From: Cystobacterineae bacterium
Lineage (GTDB): Bacteria > Myxococcota > Myxococcia > Myxococcales > Myxococcaceae
NCBI GenBank assembly: GCA_009782175.1
Contig: WRKR01000013.1
Span: 1-60,206, forward strand
DNA: 60,206 bases
Direction: 5' to 3'
Shown here: positions 43,059-54,649 of the stretch, piece after piece
Position numbering within the stretch: the stretch's first letter is position 1
Layout: the number at the start of each line of letters is the position of its first letter
Translations under genes and position numbers: made by a program
Notes under the pieces: generated by a model
Database searches by the model: none
Seen by the model: the letters and a program-made list of their open reading frames with translations, nothing else
Told to the model about the DNA's origin: nothing

Positions 43059-44450
43059 ATGCCTCTCACTCCTGAATTTTGGAATGCCCTTAAAACAGAA
43101 TTCCCCGAAGGTTTTTTCAGCACAGAAGAAGCTCTCCTGCAAAGCCACGGCGTGGACTGGACCAGGGCTTTCTCTCCCAACGCCTCGCTTGTGGTTTTCC
43201 CCCGGACAACAGCAGAAATTTCTCGCTATATGGCACTGTGCACACGCTTTGCCGTCCCCGTCGTCCCCTCGGGAGGACGCACGGGGCTTGCCGGTGGCGC
43301 CGTGGCTGCGCAGGGGGAAACCCTTTTATCACTCGACAAAATGCGCGCCATGGGCGCGGTGGATTTGCTTGGGCAAACGCTCGAGGTAGAAGCCGGCGCC
43401 CCCACGGAAGCGGTGCATGAGCATTGCGCTCAACATAACCTCTTTTGGCCTATCGACCTGGCAGCCAAAGGCTCCAGCCAAATTGGCGGCAACCTTGCCA
43501 CCAACGTGGGGGGTGTACGCGTCATTCGCTATGGCCTGGCACGCCAGTGGGTGCTGGGGCTTGAGGTTGTCCTCCCCAATGGCACCGTCCTGCAACTGGG
43601 GGGGGCCCTGGAAAAAAACAACACAGGCATTGACTTGAGGCAACTCTTCATCGGCAGCGAAGGCATTTTAGGCATCATCTCCAAAGCCACACTCAAACTC
43701 GTGCGCATTCCCCCCATGCCTCATGTCCTCTTGTTGGCCACGCGCAGCCTGGAAGACATTCTCCGCCTCTTCCTTCGCGCACGCCAAGCCCCCTTCACCC
43801 TATGCGCCTTTGAGTTTTTCACCGACAAGTGCCTTGCGCGCGTACAACAACACCGCAAGCTGCACATGCCCCTTGAAACAGCTTCCAGCCACTATGCCTT
43901 GCTTGAAGTTGAAACAGAAAACCCAGAATCCCTTGAGGCCTGGGTTGGCCAATGCATGGAAGAGGAGCTGGTGCTGGACGGCACACTGGCTCAAGGTGGA
44001 CAACAGGCCAAAGCACTCTGGGCGTTGCGTGAATCCATCAGCGAGAGCCTCTCGGCTACGGGCATGCCTCACAAAAATGACATTGCCCTGCCTGTTGCCA
44101 AACTCCTGGAGTTTTGCAAAGGCCTTGAGGCTTTTTTTGCCGACAAATATCCCTCCTGGGAAATTTGCCTCTTCGGCCACATTGGGGATGGCAACCTCCA
44201 CGTCAACGTCCTCAAACCTGAGCACATGGACAAGTCCACCTTCCTCGCCAAAACCAGCGAGGTGGATAATGACGTTTTCGCCCTCGTGCAAAAACACCAG
44301 GGCAGCATCAGCGCAGAGCATGGCATTGGCCTTCTCAAGCGCCCCTATTTGCATTATTCACGTACGCCTGAAGAGTTGGCGCTTATGCGTGCACTCAAAA
44401 AAACTTTTGATCCGGCCGACATTCTCAACCCAGGCAAGGTGCTGCCTTAA
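43059..44450 (+). CDS. FAD-linked D-2-hydroxyacid dehydrogenase (GlcD/D-2-hydroxyglutarate dehydrogenase type)
   Basis: 463 residues. The VAO-type FAD-binding half has VVPSGGRTGLAGG and GSSQIGGNLATNVGG, and RYGLARQWVLGLEVVLPNG. The cap half contains HKNDIALPVAKL, CLFGHIGDGNLHVNVL, AEHGIGLLKRPYL and the terminal FDPADILNPGKVLP. These are typical of GlcD, D-lactate and D-2-hydroxyglutarate dehydrogenases. The exact substrate cannot be separated by eye. No Fe-S subunit is fused or adjacent, which fits the single-subunit D2HGDH-like branch. The TAA stop overlaps the stop of the convergent barrel gene within TTAA. Confidence 0.93.
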   Translation: MPLTPEFWNALKTEFPEGFFSTEEALLQSHGVDWTRAFSPNASLVVFPRTTAEISRYMALCTRFAVPVVPSGGRTGLAGGAVAAQGETLLSLDKMRAMGAVDLLGQTLEVEAGAPTEAVHEHCAQHNLFWPIDLAAKGSSQIGGNLATNVGGVRVIRYGLARQWVLGLEVVLPNGTVLQLGGALEKNNTGIDLRQLFIGSEGILGIISKATLKLVRIPPMPHVLLLATRSLEDILRLFLRARQAPFTLCAFEFFTDKCLARVQQHRKLHMPLETASSHYALLEVETENPESLEAWVGQCMEEELVLDGTLAQGGQQAKALWALRESISESLSATGMPHKNDIALPVAKLLEFCKGLEAFFADKYPSWEICLFGHIGDGNLHVNVLKPEHMDKSTFLAKTSEVDNDVFALVQKHQGSISAEHGIGLLKRPYLHYSRTPEELALMRALKKTFDPADILNPGKVLP

Positions 44451-45100
44451 AAAAAGCGGTAGGCAATTCCAAACTTGGCTTCCATGACGAAAAGGGTGCT
44501 CCCCCCATTGGTGTTAAACGAAGGGCCCATCTTCACAACAAAATTTATTAAAAACTTTGAGCTAATAAAATATTCCATGCCCCCGCCCATGAGGAGGGGA
44601 ATTTGGAAATAGCCCGAGCGCCCAAATATCAAAAACATAGGCAAATCCAAGTGAAGGCCCAAAACCACAGGCTTCATCACCGCAAAACCCAGCTGCGTCC
44701 CCAATGGAAATGTAAAACCCCACTCAGAGCGCCTCGGGGTTAGCGTACTCCTGGGGTAGAAATAGGCCAAAAAACCCGGCTCAAACTTCAGCGCAAAGGA
44801 CAAAAAACCATCATCAAAAAGGGTGGCCTTCAGCAAACCTTGCAGCTTCATTCCCGGGTATATGTTTCTGACAGAGCCTTCTACGCCCCAGTTGAAAGCA
44901 AAACGGACACCCAAGTGCATCTTCTTATGTATGCCATAAAGCAAATCCGCGTGAAGCCCCGGCCAACCTACGCCTGCGTCTATGGCCGAAGCCCCCCTGC
45001 CCAGCGTTTTGCCGCCAACTGTCGACCAGCTCTGCCCTTCAGAAAAAGCTTCTGCTTGCCATAAAAAAAAACCCAAAGCCAAAAGCACTTTTTTGTTCAT
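44447..45100 (-). CDS. Small outer membrane beta-barrel-like protein, paralog A
   Basis: 217 residues from the ATG at 45100, chosen because it begins a signal peptide (MNKKVLLALGFFLWQAEAFS). The open frame extends 35 codons further with no such feature. The rest alternates as membrane strands: GASAIDAGVGWPGLHADLLYG, HLGVRFAFNWG, LSFALKFEPGFLAYFY, TQLGFAVMKPVVLGLHLD, and ends in a strand with C-terminal Phe (FGIAYRFF), the usual BAM recognition end. It is paralogous to 45389-46048 (GQSAIQVGIGQPGLETKFSYG). Function unknown. Confidence 0.82.
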   Translation of the reverse strand: MNKKVLLALGFFLWQAEAFSEGQSWSTVGGKTLGRGASAIDAGVGWPGLHADLLYGIHKKMHLGVRFAFNWGVEGSVRNIYPGMKLQGLLKATLFDDGFLSFALKFEPGFLAYFYPRSTLTPRRSEWGFTFPLGTQLGFAVMKPVVLGLHLDLPMFLIFGRSGYFQIPLLMGGGMEYFISSKFLINFVVKMGPSFNTNGGSTLFVMEAKFGIAYRFF

Positions 45101-45283
45101 AGGAGGAGCTCTCCAAAAAGAATTTTGTGGAAACATTTTGTGGAAACAGAAACCCTCACTACGCCTCCGCCATTCTCCATAAAATGACTCAAAACCCGCC
45201 AACACTCAAAAAAAACCCCTGCGAAAAAAACCGCCTACACAGGGGTACTTTTGAAAAAAAGGCTGCTCAAAACAAACTCTGAA

Positions 45284-45311
45284 AAAAAGAGAGCGCCACG
45301 GCTCTCTTTTT
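45284..45311. terminator. Bidirectional terminator between the two barrel genes
   Basis: Perfect 11-bp arms AAAAAGAGAGC (45284-45294) and GCTCTCTTTTT (45301-45311) around GCCACG, giving U runs on both strands. It lies downstream of the minus-strand barrel gene that ends at 45389. Confidence 0.8.
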
Positions 45312-45312
45312 C

Positions 45313-45358
45313 CTCGCTCCATTCCCTTCTGCCTATTCCGCTTTGGGAATGGAACGAG
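45313..45358. repeat. Inverted repeat next to the terminator
   Basis: Arms CTCGCTCCATTCCC (45313-45326) and GGGAATGGAACGAG (45345-45358) pair at 13 of 14 positions around an 18-base loop. The CGCTCCATTCCC words are shared with the dispersed family (CGCTCCATGAATG, CATTCCCTTCGCTTCG), so this seems a rearranged member of it. The following ACGGCCTAG at the gene end also appears at 13730. Confidence 0.7.
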
Positions 45359-45388
45359 AAAGCATGCTCACCTCAAAGGAGAAACGGC

Positions 45389-46048
45389 CTAGAGAACCAA
45401 GGCTGCGCCCACATGGAAGGAACCACCAAAACCAGACGCCCAAAGCCAGTTGTCTTTCGCCCTCACCGTAAACGTATGCCCCGAGCGAAGTCGCGACCAC
45501 AGTTTGAGCTTGGGTGAAAGATAATATTCTAAACCTGCAGATGCAACCAAGGGAATAAACATATTAAATTGGCTTTTGGTCCACAGCTCCAGCGGAATTT
45601 CAAAGGCGGCCAAAACGCTCAGCTCCTTGCTCACTCTATAGCTGGAGCTGAAATCCATGTGCAAAGGAATGGTAACGGCTGTTCCAGCGGCGCTGCCAAA
45701 CCAGAGGCCTATGCCCACAGAGACGCCCGCGGCCAGGCCCAGTTTGCCCGAGTCATAGAAAGAATAGCGAATGGGTGCTTGCATGCGCAGCACAAAATCA
45801 GCAGGCTCGCCCCAATTCAACGCCAACAAACCTCCCACATTAAACTTGGAGCTAATGCCATATGAAAATTTCGTCTCAAGCCCCGGCTGGCCTATGCCCA
45901 CTTGTATGGCAGATTGGCCTTTGTCAAAAGTAAAGCCGCCCAAAACATCAAAAGACTTCGAGCCTCCTTCAGCATCGTCTTCTGCCAATGCCACGGGAGC
46001 CAACAAGAAAAGTCCTAAAACAACCCAGTGCTTTTTTAACATGCTCAT
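45389..46048 (-). CDS. Small outer membrane beta-barrel-like protein, paralog B
   Basis: 219 residues from the ATG at 46048, with GGAG five bases upstream; a GTG two codons earlier is the only longer option. The signal peptide is MSMLKKHWVVLGLFLLAPVALA. Strand-like segments include FDVLGGFTFDKGQSAIQVGIG, GGLLALNWGEPADFVLRM, KLGLAAGVSVGIGLWFGS and AGLEYYLSPKLKLWSRLRSG. It is paralogous to 44447-45100 and transcribed in the same direction, 288 bp upstream of it. Predicted outer membrane protein of unknown function. Confidence 0.82.
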   Translation of the reverse strand: MSMLKKHWVVLGLFLLAPVALAEDDAEGGSKSFDVLGGFTFDKGQSAIQVGIGQPGLETKFSYGISSKFNVGGLLALNWGEPADFVLRMQAPIRYSFYDSGKLGLAAGVSVGIGLWFGSAAGTAVTIPLHMDFSSSYRVSKELSVLAAFEIPLELWTKSQFNMFIPLVASAGLEYYLSPKLKLWSRLRSGHTFTVRAKDNWLWASGFGGSFHVGAALVL

Positions 46049-46091
46049 ACACACTCCATTGAAGGGAAAAACAATTCAGGGGAAACCCCGT

Positions 46092-47822
46092 TTAAGGGGA
46101 AACCCATTGACGCAAACAATCCTGCTCCAAACAAAGAAGGCTCTCTTCAGCACGCCATGCCGCACGCTCCAAAGGCTCTCCTTCTCGCAGCACTTCACAC
46201 CACTCCATATAAATTTTTATTTTGGGCTCCGTTCCCGAAGGCCGAATGAGTATACGGTGCCCTTGCTCCAACACAAAGGCCAATACATTGGAAGGGGGAA
46301 GCTCAAGCTGTTTGCTTTCTGAGCCTGTCATAGAAAACCCCCTTTGATAGTCGCTCCTGGAAACAACATTCAACCCTCCCAATTTTCGAGGCGGATTGTT
46401 GCGCAAAGCCTCCATGAGGGCAAGCATTTTTTCCGCAGCACCCCCTCCCGCAAAATTCAGGTTTTTTTGACGCGAAGTATAAAAACCAAAACGCCTGAAA
46501 ATCTGCTCCAAATATCCCACCAGTGTCGTGCCCTGTGCAGCGCAAAAAGAGGCCATGTCCAGCACCAACAAAGCCATGGAAATGCCGTCCTTGTCATAAA
46601 CCGCATCCCCTGCGCCATAGCCAATGGCCTCTTCAAAACCAAAAACAAACTCCCAAGCGCCTTGCCTGCGCAACTCCAACGCACGGTTGGCAATCCACTT
46701 GAAACCTGTCAGCGTCTCCTCATGCCTTGCACCCAAAGCCTCGCACATCCGCCTAAACAACACGCTGGATACCACCGTGCTCAAAAGCAAAGGCCTGCGC
46801 CACTCCTTCCGCGTCAGCAAATAATGTCCTAACAACACTCCGAGTTCGTTCCCCGAAAATATGTGAAGTTTTCCCTGGGCATTTCTGGCGCCCACGGCCA
46901 GTCTGTCCGCATCCGGGTCGTTGGCCAAAAGCAGTTGTGCCTGGCACGTTTCGGCAAGCTGTTTGGCCAAGGCCAAGGCGCTCGGCTCCTCGGGGTTTGG
47001 GGAGCAAACGGTTGGGAAGGTGGCATCCGGGGTGCACTGGGGCTCTACTTTATGCATGGCCTCATAGCCGGCCTTCTGCAGCAAAGCCTCTACCCAGGGT
47101 GTCCCCACCCCATGCATGGCTGTGTAGGCCACCTTTAGGGGCGCCGGTTTTTTCCATATACACAGCTCCAAGGCCTTCTTTAAATAGGCCTCCTTCATGG
47201 AGGCCCCAAGGCTTGTGCACCGCTCACCCGCCATGCCCAGGGCTTCCACAGCAATGTCCTTTGCGGGGCCGGTGTGGCTTATTTCCTCGGCAATGCCACG
47301 CTCATGTGGGGGCGTTATTTGGGCGCCATTCTCCCCATATATTTTATAGCCGTTATAGGCGGCGGGGTTGTGGCTTGCCGTCACCATAACACCCGCTGCT
47401 GCGCCCACCTGCAGCACGGCAAAGGGCACCAGTGGCGTCGGGCATGGCTCCTCCCAAAAAAAGACGCGAAAGCCTTCTGCTAAAAATACGCCGGCTGCCT
47501 CTGCCGCAAAAACCTCGCTTTTGTTTCGCACATCCCTCCCCACCACCACGCCTCGGGTTTGTGCGCCTTCCACCTGCTTTTTGAGGTAGCGCGCAAGCCC
47601 AAGGCTTGCCTTGCGCACCACGGAGCGGTTTATGGCATGGCTGCCAGGGCCTATAATGCCGCGCAGCCCCGCGGTACCAAAGGGCAAAGGACCCGCCATA
47701 CACGCTTGCAAAGCCGACATTTCACCTTGGCTCACCCACCCTCTGAGCTGCGCCGCATCCTCTAAATCCACATCCTCCGCCGCCCATGCCAGCGCTCGCT
47801 CGCACAATACTTTGTTGTCCAT
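46092..47822 (-). CDS. Phosphoglucomutase/phosphomannomutase (alpha-D-phosphohexomutase)
   Basis: 576 residues, matching the PgcA/PGM2-like branch. It interconverts hexose 1- and 6-phosphates, feeding glycogen and cell-surface sugars. Motifs in order: GTAGLRG near 49-55, the phosphoserine loop TASHNPAAYNGYK with Ser150, the Mg site NDPDADR (301-307), the sugar loop GFEEAIGYGAGD, and the phosphate-binding RPSGTEPKIKIYME. All key residues are intact. It is followed downstream on the same strand by the two barrel genes, after a gap of 43 bp, and preceded by deoC (91 bp). Confidence 0.95.
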   Translation of the reverse strand: MDNKVLCERALAWAAEDVDLEDAAQLRGWVSQGEMSALQACMAGPLPFGTAGLRGIIGPGSHAINRSVVRKASLGLARYLKKQVEGAQTRGVVVGRDVRNKSEVFAAEAAGVFLAEGFRVFFWEEPCPTPLVPFAVLQVGAAAGVMVTASHNPAAYNGYKIYGENGAQITPPHERGIAEEISHTGPAKDIAVEALGMAGERCTSLGASMKEAYLKKALELCIWKKPAPLKVAYTAMHGVGTPWVEALLQKAGYEAMHKVEPQCTPDATFPTVCSPNPEEPSALALAKQLAETCQAQLLLANDPDADRLAVGARNAQGKLHIFSGNELGVLLGHYLLTRKEWRRPLLLSTVVSSVLFRRMCEALGARHEETLTGFKWIANRALELRRQGAWEFVFGFEEAIGYGAGDAVYDKDGISMALLVLDMASFCAAQGTTLVGYLEQIFRRFGFYTSRQKNLNFAGGGAAEKMLALMEALRNNPPRKLGGLNVVSRSDYQRGFSMTGSESKQLELPPSNVLAFVLEQGHRILIRPSGTEPKIKIYMEWCEVLREGEPLERAAWRAEESLLCLEQDCLRQWVSP

Positions 47823-47913
47823 GCCCCCTCACATACACAGCCTCAACACAAATAAAAGGCCCATCTGCTTTGGGGCATGTACTTTGTATTTTGGGCCGGC
47901 GCCATTCCACCCT

Positions 47914-48621
47914 TCACCAGCCACCCTTCACCAGCTTGGCCCCAGAGGAGGTGCCCAGCCGGTTGGCCCCCGCCAACAACAAGGCCACCGCCTCCTCAAA
48001 TGTGCAAATGCCCCCAGAGGCTTTAACGCCCATGCCGCTCCCCACCACGCGGCGCATGAGTGCAACATCGGCCTGCGTCGCTTTGCCCCCTGCAAAACCT
48101 GTGCAGGTTTTCACAAAATGTGCCCCGGAGGACTTGGACAACAGGCAGGCCGCCTCTTTCTCTCTTTCTGTCAGCAAGCCCGTCTCTATAATAACTTTGG
48201 TGCAGGCACCCCTCGCGGCTTCAACTACACAAGCAATGTCCTTGGAAACCCAGGCATAGTCCCCATCCTTCAACGCACCTATGTTCATCACCATGTCCAC
48301 TTCCGCGGCCCCTGCCTCTATGGCCTTGTGCGCCTCAAAGGCCTTCACCTCCGGCAATGTCGCCCCCAAAGGAAAACCCACCACCGCCACCGCCCTCACG
48401 GCAGAGTTTCCCAAAGCTTTGAGCAAAGTTTTGAGTTGGCATACATTGACGCATGCCCCCCAAAAGCCAAAGGCCATGGCCTCGTCAGCCAGCTTTATCA
48501 CCTCCGCCTGCCTTGCATCCGCTTTCAACAAAGTATGCTCAATAAAAGGGCTCAACGCAGAGGGGTTTTTCAGTTGCTCCTTGTTTATATTCAGAAAATG
48601 GGGCTGGGTTTCTTCTGTCAT
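47914..48621 (-). CDS. deoC: Deoxyribose-phosphate aldolase
   Basis: 235 residues. DeoC splits 2-deoxyribose 5-phosphate to acetaldehyde and glyceraldehyde 3-phosphate in deoxynucleoside catabolism. The catalytic set is present: Asp109 in EVDMVMNIG, the Schiff-base Lys171 in FVKTCTGF, and Lys200 in GVKASGGI. TIM-barrel strands are recognisable (VVGFPLGATLPEVK). The acetaldehyde it produces could be oxidised and used through the acetyl-CoA synthetase at 20.6 kb, but this is only a pathway link. Other nucleoside genes (deoA, deoD) are absent. Confidence 0.96.
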   Translation of the reverse strand: MTEETQPHFLNINKEQLKNPSALSPFIEHTLLKADARQAEVIKLADEAMAFGFWGACVNVCQLKTLLKALGNSAVRAVAVVGFPLGATLPEVKAFEAHKAIEAGAAEVDMVMNIGALKDGDYAWVSKDIACVVEAARGACTKVIIETGLLTEREKEAACLLSKSSGAHFVKTCTGFAGGKATQADVALMRRVVGSGMGVKASGGICTFEEAVALLLAGANRLGTSSGAKLVKGGW

Positions 48622-48630
48622 GGCAACCTA

Positions 48631-48663
48631 ATGGGCAAAGCATGGGCAAGGCATGGGCAAAGC
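48631..48663. repeat. Three 11-bp tandem repeats upstream of deoC
   Basis: Units ATGGGCAAAGC, ATGGGCAAGGC and ATGGGCAAAGC run from 48631 to 48663, ten bases upstream of the deoC start codon, so they must lie in its leader or promoter. The 320-bp divergent gap to the S9 peptidase also shows the duplicated words CTATGGGAAG/CATGGGAAG and TATAGAAAGG/CTATAGGCAG. Apart from these, nothing is seen. Confidence 0.88.
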
Positions 48664-48941
48664 ATGAACAGTCTATGGGAAGAGGCCGTCCCATGGGAAG
48701 GGTATAGAAAGGCTATAGGCAGTACGGGCAGTATATGTTTTGTGGGCTTTGAAGGCCTTCGGTGGGTTTTCAAAACATGCGCTGAAGTATTCTTTATATT
48801 CAACGTGTATTAAGCGTGGACTCTTGAAATATTCTCTTTATAAACACAAGGCGCGGGCAAAGTGCTGTCTTGTCTGTGTCCAGGGGTTTTGCGCCGATGC
48901 GTGAGGCCTTAAGGGGCAAGGTATTGTGCCCACAATGAGAA

Positions 48942-50936
48942 ATGGTGCCAAAAAGGAGACTCTCTTTGAATTTGAAAGCAATGCTTATGACAACTTTGGT
49001 TGGTGTTTCGGCTGCCGGGGCAGAAGTCCCCCTCATTCCTCGCGACACGCTCCTGGGAAACCCGGAGAAAGCTTCACCCAAAATTTCTCCGGATGGGAAA
49101 TGGCTGGCCTATCTCGCCCCTGACAAAAACAACATTTTGCAAGTGTGGGTACGCAGCGTGGACAAGCAGGACGAGCGCGTCCTCACCCAGGACAAAAAAC
49201 GCGGCATCCGCTATTTCTTCTGGGCCTATAACAACCAACACCTCCTCTATATGCAGGATGTGGACGGCAATGAGGATTGGCAACTCTTTGGCGTCAACGT
49301 GCATACCAAGCTGGTTAACGCTTATACGGCTTTTGTGGATGTGCGCACAGGCGTCGTGGGCTTAAGCCACAAAAAACCCGATGAGGTGCTCATCAGCTTA
49401 AACCTCCGCAATAGAACACTTTTTGATATTTATCGCCTCAACTTGAGCACAGGCTCCCTGACGCCGGACACGCAAAACCCAGGAGACGTCACCAGCTGGG
49501 ATGTAGACCATAACCTCGTCGTCCGAGGCGCCTATGCCCAATTGCCCTCCGGTGAAAAAGAAATTCGCATTCGAGCTTCTGCCCAAACCCCCTGGAGGAC
49601 TCTTTTCAAAATAGGTTGGGAAGAAGAGGTAGGCATCATCGGCTTTTCTGAAGACGGGAACAAAGCCTATATTTCGACGACACTGGGCAGCAATACAGAT
49701 CGCCTCGTCGAGAGAGATTTGCAAAAAGGGACCGAAACCCTCATTGCCCACAACCCCCATGTTGACAGCCATGGCATTCTGATGCACCCCACCCGATACC
49801 ATATTCAGGCTGTCTCCTATGACGCAGGAAAACCCTTGTGGGAAATTAAAGACAGAGACATTTGGGCAGATTTTGAAGCCCTCAAAAAACTCGACGACGG
49901 CGTCTTCAACCTCATCAGCAGAGACTTGGACGACAAACGGTGGACTGTCGCCTCAGAGCGCTCCGACGGCCCTGTTAAATATTACCTCTATAACCGGGAA
50001 AACAAAAGCGCCACCTTCCTCTTCTCTAACCGACCCAAACTGGAAGGTGCCAAACTCTCCAAAATGGAATTCGTCCACATCCCCACGAGAGATGGGCTTC
50101 AGATGCTCTCCTATTTGAGCCTTCCACCCAAGGCCTCAGGGCAAAACCTCCCCATGGTCCTCCTCGTACACGGCGGGCCCTGGGCACGCGACAATTGGGG
50201 GTATGATCCACAAGTCCAACTGCTGGCCAACCGCGGCTATGCCGTCCTCCAAGTCAACTATAGGGGCTCCACAGGCTTTGGGAAGGAATTCCTCAATGCC
50301 GGTGCCAAACAATGGGGCCGCAAAATGCATGAAGATCTATTGGATGCCGTCAAATGGGCCATTCAACGCAAAACCGCTGACCCCAAAAAAATATGCATTA
50401 TGGGCGGCAGCTATGGCGGCTATGCGGCACTGGCCGGGGCCGCATTCAGCTCGGATGTTTTTGCCTGTGCCGTGGATATTGTGGGGCCTTCCAACCTGAT
50501 TACGCTGGTGCAATCCATCCCTCCTTATTGGAAACCCATGCGCGCTACCTTCGATAAACGCATGGGCAATATTGACGATCCCAAGGACAGGGAGCTGCTT
50601 CAAAAAGTCTCTCCCCTCTTCTCCGCGGACAAAATTAAAATCCCCCTCCTCATCGCCCAGGGAAAAAACGACCCCAGAGTCAAAGAAGCCGAGTCCCAAC
50701 AAATTGTGGAAGCCATGAGAAAAAATGGCCTGCCCGTCACCTATGTCCTCTATTCGGATGAGGGACATGGCTTCGCCCGCCCCGAAAACCGTACGGATTT
50801 TTATGCCAGAGCAGAAGCCTTTCTGGCCCAAACCCTCCAAGGACGCGTTGAGCCCTTAAAAGGTGAGCGCATTTCGGGCTCCACCGCCCACGTCACCGTC
50901 TTGCCGGCCAAACCACCTGCAAAACCTCAGAAATAA
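48942..50936 (+). CDS. Exported prolyl-oligopeptidase-family (S9) serine peptidase
   Basis: 664 residues with an N-terminal signal-like sequence (MVPKRRLSLNLKAMLMTTLVGVSAAGA). A TTG at 48966 has a better ribosome site (AAAGGAGA) and would still encode a signal peptide, so the start is open. Residues ~35-380 form a beta-propeller (SPDGKWLAYLAPDKNN, FSEDGNKAYI). The alpha/beta-hydrolase domain follows with VHGGPWARD (oxyanion), the nucleophile Ser490 in GGSYGGY, Asp577 in GKNDPRV and His609 in DEGHGF. This layout matches acylaminoacyl-peptidase/DPP-like S9C enzymes, which trim peptides from the N-terminus. The location is periplasmic or secreted. A terminator follows within 20 bp. Confidence 0.94.
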   Translation: MVPKRRLSLNLKAMLMTTLVGVSAAGAEVPLIPRDTLLGNPEKASPKISPDGKWLAYLAPDKNNILQVWVRSVDKQDERVLTQDKKRGIRYFFWAYNNQHLLYMQDVDGNEDWQLFGVNVHTKLVNAYTAFVDVRTGVVGLSHKKPDEVLISLNLRNRTLFDIYRLNLSTGSLTPDTQNPGDVTSWDVDHNLVVRGAYAQLPSGEKEIRIRASAQTPWRTLFKIGWEEEVGIIGFSEDGNKAYISTTLGSNTDRLVERDLQKGTETLIAHNPHVDSHGILMHPTRYHIQAVSYDAGKPLWEIKDRDIWADFEALKKLDDGVFNLISRDLDDKRWTVASERSDGPVKYYLYNRENKSATFLFSNRPKLEGAKLSKMEFVHIPTRDGLQMLSYLSLPPKASGQNLPMVLLVHGGPWARDNWGYDPQVQLLANRGYAVLQVNYRGSTGFGKEFLNAGAKQWGRKMHEDLLDAVKWAIQRKTADPKKICIMGGSYGGYAALAGAAFSSDVFACAVDIVGPSNLITLVQSIPPYWKPMRATFDKRMGNIDDPKDRELLQKVSPLFSADKIKIPLLIAQGKNDPRVKEAESQQIVEAMRKNGLPVTYVLYSDEGHGFARPENRTDFYARAEAFLAQTLQGRVEPLKGERISGSTAHVTVLPAKPPAKPQK

Positions 50937-50951
50937 CCCCCCGTCAGCCCC

Positions 50952-51001
50952 AAAGGCGCTTGAACTTGCCCCCAAATAAAGCTTGTTTGAGCGCCTTTTT
51001 T
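50952..51001 (+). terminator. Probable terminator of the S9 peptidase gene
   Basis: Arms AAAGGCGCT (50952-50960) and AGCGCCTTT (50990-50998) pair perfectly, with a 29-base loop, and run into a T stretch ending at 51001. The long loop lowers confidence. Confidence 0.6.
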
Positions 51002-51097
51002 ATGGGCTCATTCGCCTTTTCTTAAAATAATTCTAATTCTCGTTCGGCCTGGCGCCCTATCATGCTATTGCGCCGCGGCATACCCAAAGGAGAAGCA

Positions 51098-53638
<2,541 letters not shown>

Positions 53639-53656
53639 AAATACTTCGACACCTCC

Positions 53657-54649
53657 ATGGCAAGCAACGGCCTCTCCCTCCTGCGCCTTACCTTTCTGGG
53701 CACCTCCGCTGCAGCCCCTACGCTGCAGCGCAATGTGTCAGGGCTTATGGTGAAGGCAGATTCAGAGCTGCTTCTCTTTGATTGTGGAGAAGGCTCCCAG
53801 CGGCAGATGATCCGCTATGGCACGGGCTTTGCCGTCTCACGGGTTTTTTTCACGCACTTCCATGCGGACCATTACCTCGGCATCATCGGCTTTCTGCGCA
53901 CGCTGGGCATGGGGGGGCGCACAGAAACCCTGCAACTGTTTGGCCCCGTGGGCGCAAAGCGCATTCTCCTGACGGCCCTGCACCTTGGCATTGAAAAACT
54001 CGCTTTCCCCGTGGACATTGTGGAGCTGAATGGGGATGAGTGTCTGTCTCTCCCTGGGCTGTCCGTCGGCGTGGTGCGCGCGGACCACCGCGTCCCTGCC
54101 TTGAGTTTTGTGCTCAAAGAGAATGACAGGGCCGGGCGTTTTAACCTCGAAACAGCCTTGCGCCTGGGCATTGCACCCGGGCCGGACTTCGGACGCCTGC
54201 AACAAGGGCATGCCGTGCGAAACCAACAGGGCCAAATGGTTCTGCCTTCTCAAGTCATCGGCGAGAAACGCAAAGGCCGTGTGCTGGCCATTTCCGGGGA
54301 TACTCGACCCAACCCCCTCTTCGCCCAAGCAGCCACCCACGCGGATCTGCTCATCCACGAGGCCACCTTCTCGGATGACGAGAAAGAGCGCGCCCTGCAA
54401 ACCAGGCACTCCACAGCCCGCGAAGCCGGAGAAATTGCCCACCTCGCCAAGGCCCACCGCCTCCTGCTGACGCACCTCTCCTCCCGCTTCCATGTGGACA
54501 GCTCCCCCCTCGTCAACCAGGCCAAAGCCACCTTCAAAGGCCTCGTCGAGGTCGCCAATGACGGTATGCAATTGGAAATACCCATGCACACCGAGGCCAC
54601 AGAGCAACAACCCCCGCCCACACCCCAAAAACCTCAAAAAGCGGTCTAG
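53657..54649 (+). CDS. rnz: Ribonuclease Z
   Basis: 330 residues. It is a metallo-beta-lactamase endonuclease maturing tRNA 3' ends. The short form fits bacterial RNase Z: FLGTSAAAPTLQRN at the start, CGEGSQRQM, the zinc motif HFHADH (67-72), a later His in ADHRVPALSF, the exosite-like stretch RFNLETALRLGIAPGPDFGRLQ, SGDTRP, and HSTAREAGEIA. A Pro/Gln tail follows. The C-terminal TAG lies inside CTAG, shared with the convergent SGNH gene's stop. Starting only 18 bp after hppA, it is probably in the same transcript. Confidence 0.95.
   Translation: MASNGLSLLRLTFLGTSAAAPTLQRNVSGLMVKADSELLLFDCGEGSQRQMIRYGTGFAVSRVFFTHFHADHYLGIIGFLRTLGMGGRTETLQLFGPVGAKRILLTALHLGIEKLAFPVDIVELNGDECLSLPGLSVGVVRADHRVPALSFVLKENDRAGRFNLETALRLGIAPGPDFGRLQQGHAVRNQQGQMVLPSQVIGEKRKGRVLAISGDTRPNPLFAQAATHADLLIHEATFSDDEKERALQTRHSTAREAGEIAHLAKAHRLLLTHLSSRFHVDSSPLVNQAKATFKGLVEVANDGMQLEIPMHTEATEQQPPPTPQKPQKAV

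Noticed and set aside
47611-48813. A 400-codon plus-strand open frame
   Set aside because: Antisense to phosphohexomutase and deoC, both with complete active-site motifs.
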